Source: Candidatus Sumerlaeota bacterium
Lineage (GTDB): Bacteria > UBP6 > UBA1177
Direction: 5' to 3'
NCBI GenBank assembly: GCA_007136595.1
Contig: SLGQ01000299.1
Coordinates: 1 to 12,072 of the forward strand
DNA length: 12,072 nt
Each line of letters begins with the position of its first letter. The stretch's first letter is position 1. The notes beneath the pieces were generated by a model. The model was not told the origin of the DNA and made no database searches. It saw nothing but the letters and a program-made list of their open reading frames with translations. A program made the position numbers and the translations under genes. Below are positions 6,673-12,072 of this stretch, piece after piece.

Positions 6673-9387
6673 TCAGACAACCTCGTCCTTGATCTCTTTG
6701 TTGACATAACACTCAATTATATCACCAACTTTTATATCATTGAAGTTTTCAATACTGGCACCGCATTCGTATCCGTTCCTGACCTCTTTGACATCATCTT
6801 TGAACCGCTTTAAGTTAGCTATCTTACTTTCATAAATCACAACATTATTCCGCACTACTTTTGCTGTACTCTTCTTAATTATTTTTCCTTCAACCACCAT
6901 ACAGCCTGCAATAGTTCCAATTTTACCCACTTTAAAAACATCTCTCACTTCAAGTTTTCCGATGAACTCTTCCTGTATTATCGGTGCAAGCATTCCTGTC
7001 ATTGCAGCTTTTACGGAGTCTATAAGTTCATAAATGATCGAGAAGATCCTTATATCAACTTGTTCAGCCGCTGCGATCAGCTTAGCTTTATTGTCAATTC
7101 TGACATTAAATCCGACAATGATCGCATTTGAAGCACTTGCAAGAAGAACATCGTTTTCAGTAATACCTCCAACTCCGCTATGGAGCACTTTGAGGTTCAT
7201 TTTTTTGTGTTCAATTTTGTTCAAAGATGAAATAATAGCTTCAACAGAACCGTCAACATCAGCTTTTACAACAATGTTTACATCCTGAATATCACCCGCT
7301 TCCATTTTTGTAAAGAGGTTTTCAAGCGACATTTTGCTGTCTCTTTCAAATTTTCTCTCCTTGATCTTGTTGCACCTTAGATCGACAAGTCCTTTCGCTT
7401 TTTTCTCATCTTTGAAAACATGCAGTTTTTCTCCTGCCGGTGGAACTGAATCAAGTCCTGTAATTTCAACTGCCATTGAAGGTCCTGCTTCTTTTACTTT
7501 GGCTCTGGTCCAGTCTATCATGCTTCTGACAAATCCCATGGATGTTCCGGAAACAACAACATCGCCTATCTTTAAAGTTCCGTTTTTAACAAGAACCGTT
7601 GCAACGGGTCCTCTGCCGGGATCCATTTTTGATTCAATTACAATACCTTCTGCCTGACAAGTTGGATCCGCTTTCAGATCCATCATTTCAACCTGAAGAA
7701 GAACCGCTTCAAGAAGTCCGTCTATATTGATCTTTTCTTTTGCTGAAATTTCCACGAACAAATGTTCACCGCCAAGTTCTTCTGCTATTATCTCATATTT
7801 TAAAAGTTCATTTTTTACTTTCTGAGGATTGGCATCCGGCTTATCAATTTTATTGATAGCCACTATTATGGGAACTTCGGCAGCTTTTGCATGGTTGATA
7901 GCTTCAACTGTCTGAGGCATAACACCGTCATCAGCGGCAACAATAAGAATTACCACATCAGTAGCTGACGCACCTCTGCTCCTCATTGCAGTAAAAGCTT
8001 CGTGTCCCGGAGTATCAAGAAATGTAATTTTACTTTCACCCACTTCTATAGAGTAAGCTCCGATGTGCTGAGTGATACCGCCCGCTTCTTTATCAACAAC
8101 ATTTGTATCCCGAATAGAGTCAAGAAGTTTTGTTTTTCCGTGATCGACATGTCCCATTACAGTAACGACCGGAGGTCTTGAAACAAGATCCTGATCTTTT
8201 ATTTCGGTTACTTCGATATATGTTTCTTCACTTAAAGCAATGTTTTCCGCTTGAAACCCGAACTCCTCAACAAGCAATGAAGCTGTATCATAAGGTATCC
8301 TGTCATTGATCCCTACAAGTTCTCCCATTGACATAAGTTTTGATATCAACTGTGCCGATTTTATTCCCATCATTTTTGCAAGTTCAGAAACAATTACTGT
8401 ATCTTCCAACTTACAAATTTTCTTTATGGCTTTTGTAGGATTAGGCGGAGCAACAGGTTCCTTCTTTTTCTTTTTCATCAACTTTTTATTTCTTCTGGCT
8501 AAATCTCTGCTTGCAGAACTTTCGTCTATCAGAGTTGATATATCTCCCCCTTTAATTTTTCCCTTCAATCTGGTTGATGGACCACCGGCTGGCTCATCTC
8601 TTCTTTTTCTGGGACCTTTTGCTCTTTCAGGAAACCCGGTTTGAACAGTGGAAGATTCACCTTCAGGAATTACAACTTTCTTTTTCTTTCTATGCCTTCC
8701 TTTTTCGGCATCATCATCATCATCCTTGCTTTCCTGATTCTTTTTCCGCAGATCCCTTTCTTTTGTCTGTTCTTTATCTTCATCTTTGACAACATCTTCG
8801 GGTTGCTCTTTGTTTTCAAGTTCCGCCAGCCTTCTTGCTTCTTCTTCTACGCTTAATTTCACAGGTTCGGGAACCGGTTCCGCTTTAGAATCAGTGGTTT
8901 CTTCGGCACTTTTTTCAGTTTCCTCTGAAACCTGATCTTTTGTCTCCTGATCTTCCGGCTTTAAATCGGCATCTTTTGCCTCCGCACTGGACTCAACCTG
9001 CGATAGTGCCGGTTTGTCGCTATCACCATTAATCAACTCGGCATCTTTCAATGAGTCAAAAGGTTTTGTTTCTGCAAGCTTTTCTCTTTCATCTTCGGGG
9101 ATGAAACTTCTTTGTCTTTTACCTCTTCTGATTATCGTTGTTGCAGCTTTGCTATCTTCTTCTTCAACAGGTTTTTCCGGCGCTGCTTCTTTTTTTCTCA
9201 CTAGAACTGTTTTTGCTGCCGGAACATCCGCTGCTTTTCCGGATGAAAACTTTTCTCTTATTCTCTTTTCTTCGTCTGAATTAACTGAAGAAGAGTGAAC
9301 CTTTTTTCCGGAACCGATCTCTTTCAGAAAGGATATTATTTCTTTGTTTTCAACACCCAATTCTTTTGCAAGTTCACTAATACGCAT
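6673..9387 (-). CDS. infB: Translation initiation factor IF-2
   Basis: IF-2 is the GTPase that brings fMet-tRNA to the 30S subunit and promotes subunit joining. The 904-residue protein starts with an IF2_N-like mini-domain (ISELAKELGVENKEIISFLK). A charged low-complexity arm at ~50-315 follows, with a five-Asp run and several Lys runs, and then a second IF2_N domain at ~320-378. The G domain has all five motifs: GHVDHGKT (412-419), GGITQHIGAY (436-445), DTPGH (458-462), NKID (512-515) and SAK (548-550). Domains II, III and the initiator-tRNA-binding C2 domain follow to a normal C-terminus. The ATG at 9387 is chosen because GGGAG lies 6 nt upstream; the adjacent TTG at 9390 is an artefact of open-frame extension. 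It overlaps the ylxR gene by 11 bp and rbfA follows 2 nt later. Confidence 0.98.
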   Translation of the reverse strand: MRISELAKELGVENKEIISFLKEIGSGKKVHSSSVNSDEEKRIREKFSSGKAADVPAAKTVLVRKKEAAPEKPVEEEDSKAATTIIRRGKRQRSFIPEDEREKLAETKPFDSLKDAELINGDSDKPALSQVESSAEAKDADLKPEDQETKDQVSEETEKSAEETTDSKAEPVPEPVKLSVEEEARRLAELENKEQPEDVVKDEDKEQTKERDLRKKNQESKDDDDDAEKGRHRKKKKVVIPEGESSTVQTGFPERAKGPRKRRDEPAGGPSTRLKGKIKGGDISTLIDESSASRDLARRNKKLMKKKKKEPVAPPNPTKAIKKICKLEDTVIVSELAKMMGIKSAQLISKLMSMGELVGINDRIPYDTASLLVEEFGFQAENIALSEETYIEVTEIKDQDLVSRPPVVTVMGHVDHGKTKLLDSIRDTNVVDKEAGGITQHIGAYSIEVGESKITFLDTPGHEAFTAMRSRGASATDVVILIVAADDGVMPQTVEAINHAKAAEVPIIVAINKIDKPDANPQKVKNELLKYEIIAEELGGEHLFVEISAKEKINIDGLLEAVLLQVEMMDLKADPTCQAEGIVIESKMDPGRGPVATVLVKNGTLKIGDVVVSGTSMGFVRSMIDWTRAKVKEAGPSMAVEITGLDSVPPAGEKLHVFKDEKKAKGLVDLRCNKIKERKFERDSKMSLENLFTKMEAGDIQDVNIVVKADVDGSVEAIISSLNKIEHKKMNLKVLHSGVGGITENDVLLASASNAIIVGFNVRIDNKAKLIAAAEQVDIRIFSIIYELIDSVKAAMTGMLAPIIQEEFIGKLEVRDVFKVGKIGTIAGCMVVEGKIIKKSTAKVVRNNVVIYESKIANLKRFKDDVKEVRNGYECGASIENFNDIKVGDIIECYVNKEIKDEVV

Positions 9388-9973
9388 CAATATCTCCCGA
9401 TCTCAAATTATTTATCACATCTATATAGAATCTGGACTTTTCAGCCATCTCTGATCCTTTGAAAGCTACCACTCCAAGAGGTCTTCCATCAATTATGCTT
9501 CCCATTTCATCTTTTGTCAGCTTCGTCTTGACCAACCTTTCTCCAAAGATGTTTATCATATTTTTCAAGGTTCTTTGAGCAACATCCGAAGCGGTAAAAC
9601 AGACTTTAAAAACATCCTGCTTCCGGGCACACTCTTCTATAAGGTTCTGTCCCTTCACCAAAACACCGCTTTTTATCCCCAGATAAAAGAAATGTTTAAC
9701 AGATGTAAAAGATTGATTCTCAATATGTTTCAACACTTCATCTTTGCTTATATGATGATGGATCTTTTTCAACAAGAGTTTTGCCGCAAGTTTAGGACTG
9801 TCATAAAACCCTTCAACACAAAACTTTGAATGATGGGTGTATATGGAACGACCGGGAAATTTCTGTGTCCAGTCGGGATGAATTTTTTCTTTAAAAACAA
9901 CCCATCTCAACAACTTATCCTTAGACTCTTTTTTTCCGCAAGTCACACAAGTCCTTTCTTTAATGTTTTTCAT
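9377..9973 (-). CDS. YlxR (DUF448) and L7Ae-like (YlxQ) fusion, probable RNA-binding protein
   Basis: The 198-residue protein joins two domains often encoded separately between nusA and infB. Residues ~3-75 are a YlxR/DUF448 domain, shown by RTCVTCGKKESKDKLLRWVV and PGRSIYTH, which replaces the usual GRGAYVC-like motif. Residues ~92-185 fit the L7Ae/L30e fold, shown by FYLGIKSGVLVKGQN, VCFTASDVAQRTLKNM and an ending with GRPLGVVAFKGSEMAEK. L7Ae-type domains bind kink-turn RNA, and YlxR and YlxQ have been linked to RNase P or ribosomal RNA binding in some bacteria; the role here is inference. Comparable fusions occur in several Gram-negative lineages. The ATG overlaps the nusA stop as ATGA and has AAGG just upstream. 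The stop is TAG, the only one used among the complete genes in the window. Confidence 0.88.
   Translation of the reverse strand: MKNIKERTCVTCGKKESKDKLLRWVVFKEKIHPDWTQKFPGRSIYTHHSKFCVEGFYDSPKLAAKLLLKKIHHHISKDEVLKHIENQSFTSVKHFFYLGIKSGVLVKGQNLIEECARKQDVFKVCFTASDVAQRTLKNMINIFGERLVKTKLTKDEMGSIIDGRPLGVVAFKGSEMAEKSRFYIDVINNLRSGDIDAY
9394..9398 (-). promoter_or_regulatory. Shine-Dalgarno site of infB
   Basis: GGGAG on the minus strand, 6 nt before the ATG at 9387 and within the end of the ylxR-ylxQ fusion gene. It supports the ATG over the adjacent TTG. Confidence 0.65.
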
Positions 9974-11601
9974 TTACCTTCTTCTTTTTCTTCCTTTTTG
10001 TCCTTTTTGTCCTTTTCTGTTCCGGGATCGCTTTCCCCTTCAACAGCATCCTCATCTCCATCTTCTTCTATTCTACTGAAATCAAAGAAAGAATCTGCAT
10101 CAAGTCTTGCATCGCTTGATCTTGTTCTTCCTTCAAGTTCATCAATATGCATCTGGAGACTGTATCTTATCTGCCTTGCTCTTCTCAAACTTAACTCAGC
10201 ATTTTTTGAAAATGATTCAGTATCAGGCTCGCTCTGAATATCTGCAAGTGTATGATATCCTTTTTCACCTATGTATTCAGCCAGTTCTTCGTTTATGCAA
10301 CTTAAAGTGGTTGTGGGAACATTAAGTTTTTCTTCAAGTTCATTGTCAATGTCTATTACACCCATTCCTTTTTCAAGCATGTTGGCAGCCTGATCAATTA
10401 TTGCTTTGGCTTTGTTTTTTGAAATATCGGGAAGTTCGGCAAGAACTTCAGGTTCAACTGCTGTCAAATCCTCAAGAGTGGTGTAACCCAGTCTAATAAG
10501 AGAATCTGCAATTGATTCATCTATTCCGTCAATGAAAAGCAATCTTCTTTTTGCCTCTTCAAGCATCATCTGCATCTGACTTTCACTCTGAATATCAATA
10601 TTCCAGCCGGTAAGCTGACTTGCAAGACGGACATTTTCTCCGCCTCTTCCAATAGCCACAGAAAGTTGATCATCAGGGACTATAACATCCATACTATGTT
10701 CATCTTCATCAATTATTATCTGAGAAACTTCAACCGGAGAAAGTGTGTTGCAAATATACTTTACAGAATCTTCGTCCCATGGAACGATGTCAATTTTTTC
10801 TCCGCTTAATTCATGGACAACATTCTGAATTCTCGACCCTTTCATTCCGACACAGGCTCCCACAGGATCAACATCGGAATCTATCGATCTTACACTGATC
10901 TTTGAACGATGTCCGGGATCTCTGGCAACACCTTCAATTTTAACTATTCCTTCAGCTATTTCAGGAACTTCAAGTTCAAAAAGCTTAATAAGGAACATTG
11001 TATTTACTCTGCTTAAAAGTATGTTGCAACCTTGCGGAGTTTTTACAACCTCGGTTATGAAAGCCTTTATTCTGTCATTTATTCTGAACCTGTCTGAAGG
11101 TATGAGCTGGTTATAGGGGAGATATGCTTCAGTTTTACCGATATCAACTATAGCTCCTCCTTTTTCAAATCTCCTTACTGCGCCGGTGATTATTTCCTGG
11201 TGTCTGTCCTTGAATTCATTATAGACTATATCTCCTTCCAGAACTTTGATTTTCTGAATAATTATCTGTTTTGCTACCTGAGCGGCTATCCTGCCAAGCT
11301 CATCTGCTTCCATTTTAAGACCGAGGGTATCTCCAAGAATTGCTTGCGGATTGAGCTTTCTGGCATCCTCAAGAGAAATATCAAGTTGAGGATCTTCAAC
11401 TTCTTCAACAACTTCCCTGAAATAAAATGCCTGGAGTTCTCCTGTTTCGTCATCATACATAATATCAATATCGGCATCCGCACCGAGCTTTTTCTGAACA
11501 GCCCTGTAAAGAGCTTCCTTAAGAGCATCGATTATGAACTCTCTTTTAATACCTTTCATTTTAACCAGTTGGTCAATCAACTCTTTCAGATTAAAATCCA
11601 T
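9970..11601 (-). CDS. nusA: Transcription termination/antitermination factor NusA
   Basis: NusA binds RNA polymerase and nascent RNA, affecting pausing, Rho-dependent and intrinsic termination, and rRNA antitermination. The 543-residue protein has the RNA-polymerase-binding N-terminal domain (1-~125) and an S1 domain (~134-198, with GAVRRFEKGGAIVDIG). KH1 follows, with GACVGMKGSRIQNVVHELSGE (248-268), then KH2 with AIGRGGENVRLASQLTGW (316-333). Two helix-hairpin-helix-like C-terminal repeats follow (~352-410 and ~432-487), as in the longer NusA of proteobacteria. The end, 490-543, is acidic and then Lys/Glu-rich low complexity. The ATG at 11601 has a perfect AGGAG 7 nt upstream and overlaps the rimP stop by one base (TGATG). 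A TTG at 11619 lies beside that site and is unlikely to be used. Confidence 0.97.
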   Translation of the reverse strand: MDFNLKELIDQLVKMKGIKREFIIDALKEALYRAVQKKLGADADIDIMYDDETGELQAFYFREVVEEVEDPQLDISLEDARKLNPQAILGDTLGLKMEADELGRIAAQVAKQIIIQKIKVLEGDIVYNEFKDRHQEIITGAVRRFEKGGAIVDIGKTEAYLPYNQLIPSDRFRINDRIKAFITEVVKTPQGCNILLSRVNTMFLIKLFELEVPEIAEGIVKIEGVARDPGHRSKISVRSIDSDVDPVGACVGMKGSRIQNVVHELSGEKIDIVPWDEDSVKYICNTLSPVEVSQIIIDEDEHSMDVIVPDDQLSVAIGRGGENVRLASQLTGWNIDIQSESQMQMMLEEAKRRLLFIDGIDESIADSLIRLGYTTLEDLTAVEPEVLAELPDISKNKAKAIIDQAANMLEKGMGVIDIDNELEEKLNVPTTTLSCINEELAEYIGEKGYHTLADIQSEPDTESFSKNAELSLRRARQIRYSLQMHIDELEGRTRSSDARLDADSFFDFSRIEEDGDEDAVEGESDPGTEKDKKDKKEEKEEGK

Positions 11602-12072
11602 CACTTTTCTCCTTTCCAAATTTCATTTATTTTTTTAACGAATCCTTTTGCAATAGTTATCTCTTTACCGTCCGATTCTGTTTCAACGGTAAACTCTTCT
11701 TTTTCGTCTGAAACCGATTTTAAGATCCCGGTTATCCTTTTCCTGCCGTCAACAGTTTCAGAAAGTTTTATTTTTAATGTTTTGCCGATAAAATTATGCA
11801 TATCTTCCCATCTTCTGACAGGTCTGTCAACTCCCGGCGAACTCACTTCAAGATAATATCTGAAAGGGAAATAATCTTGTGTATCAAGAAAATCTGAAAC
11901 AACCGGGCTGAACTTCGCACAATCCTCAACTGCTATTTTTTTGTTTTCATCAAGAGAATCAAGATATATTCTGAACACTCCGTTATTACCTGCAGGTATA
12001 TCCATCTCTATTATTCTCAAACCCATTTTATTCGCAACCGGTTCAAGTTTTTTAAATATCTCCCTCGCTCTG
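11601..12072 (-). CDS. rimP: Ribosome maturation factor RimP, N-terminus beyond the window
   Basis: RimP binds free 30S subunits and is needed for efficient assembly of their head region. The diagnostic segment YYLEVSSPGVDRPVRRWEDM is present, preceded by the EDCAKFSPVVSDFLD helix of the N-terminal domain. A C-terminal SH3-like domain follows (GKTLKIKLSE to FVKKINEIWKGEK). The frame stays open upstream of the ATG at 12026: the 15 codons to the window edge read RAREIFKKLEPVANK and match the family's first helix. The ATG at 12026 is therefore internal and the true start lies outside. The stop overlaps nusA by one base. The operon promoter must be to the right of the window. Confidence 0.93.
   Translation of the reverse strand, partial: RAREIFKKLEPVANKMGLRIIEMDIPAGNNGVFRIYLDSLDENKKIAVEDCAKFSPVVSDFLDTQDYFPFRYYLEVSSPGVDRPVRRWEDMHNFIGKTLKIKLSETVDGRKRITGILKSVSDEKEEFTVETESDGKEITIAKGFVKKINEIWKGEK
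11609..11613 (-). promoter_or_regulatory. Shine-Dalgarno site of nusA
   Basis: AGGAG on the minus strand, 7 nt before the ATG at 11601 and inside the end of rimP. It settles the nusA start and shows that nusA can be initiated independently despite the TGATG overlap. Confidence 0.75.

Noticed and set aside
7034..7657. Plus-strand open frames opposite the IF-2 domain II and III region.
   Set aside because: They are shadows of infB with no independent start signals or similarity.
8306..8856. Several hydrophobic-looking plus-strand frames opposite the charged arm of infB.
   Set aside because: The hydrophobic residues arise from reading the reverse complement of Lys/Glu-rich codons; they are not genes.
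11200..11856. A 218-codon plus-strand open frame opposite nusA and rimP.
   Set aside because: It is the antisense shadow of two conserved genes, its product has no recognisable family, and it lacks a ribosome site or promoter.
1..12072. CRISPR arrays, tRNA or rRNA genes, insertion sequences, attachment sites and replication origins.
   Set aside because: I looked on both strands and saw no spaced direct repeats, cloverleaf, transposase or clustered DnaA-like boxes. The DUF1016 gene alone is not enough to call a defence island.

Overview
The window is AT-rich bacterial DNA using the standard bacterial code, with TGA, TAA and TAG all used as stops. It suggests a diderm bacterium: the one lipoprotein has Asn rather than Asp after its lipidated Cys, and IF-2 has a long charged N-terminal arm. 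I cannot place the lineage from sequence alone. The gene order rimP-nusA-ylxR-infB-rbfA-nrnA-truB and the fused YlxR/L7Ae protein recall deltaproteobacteria-like and other Gram-negative arrangements, but this is not diagnostic.

Layout. Positions 1-172 are a short non-coding leader with a candidate promoter. A solitary protein of the DUF1016 (YhcG-like) family lies at 173-769 (+). It keeps the DUF1016 N-terminal domain and the family's C-terminal tail but lacks the PD-(D/E)XK nuclease core. The 151-bp gap that follows (770-920) carries a near-consensus sigma70 promoter (TTGACT, 17 bp, TATAAT) and an AT-rich dyad over the predicted transcription start. It drives a large lipoprotein of unknown function at 921-2456 (+).

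From 2466 to the right edge everything is on the minus strand and forms one tightly packed operon. In transcription order it is rimP (partial, running off the window), nusA, a ylxR-ylxQ fusion, infB, rbfA, nrnA (DHH/DHHA1), truB, folE2 and alr. All eight junctions lie between a 14-nt overlap and a 5-nt gap, so translational coupling is likely throughout. No internal promoter or terminator was recognised.

How the genes work together. RimP and RbfA mature the 30S subunit. NusA controls elongation, termination and antitermination. The YlxR-L7Ae protein is a probable RNA-binding partner. IF-2 places initiator tRNA on the ribosome, and TruB makes pseudouridine 55 in tRNA. NrnA degrades short RNA oligonucleotides and pAp. 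FolE2 (first step of folate and 7-deazaguanine synthesis) and Alr (D-alanine for peptidoglycan) occupy the end of the operon, where rpsO and pnp often follow truB in other bacteria.

I found no convincing new multi-gene system. The best leads are the nuclease-less DUF1016 protein, the folE2-alr tail on the translation operon, and a few substitutions at normally conserved positions in TruB and Alr.
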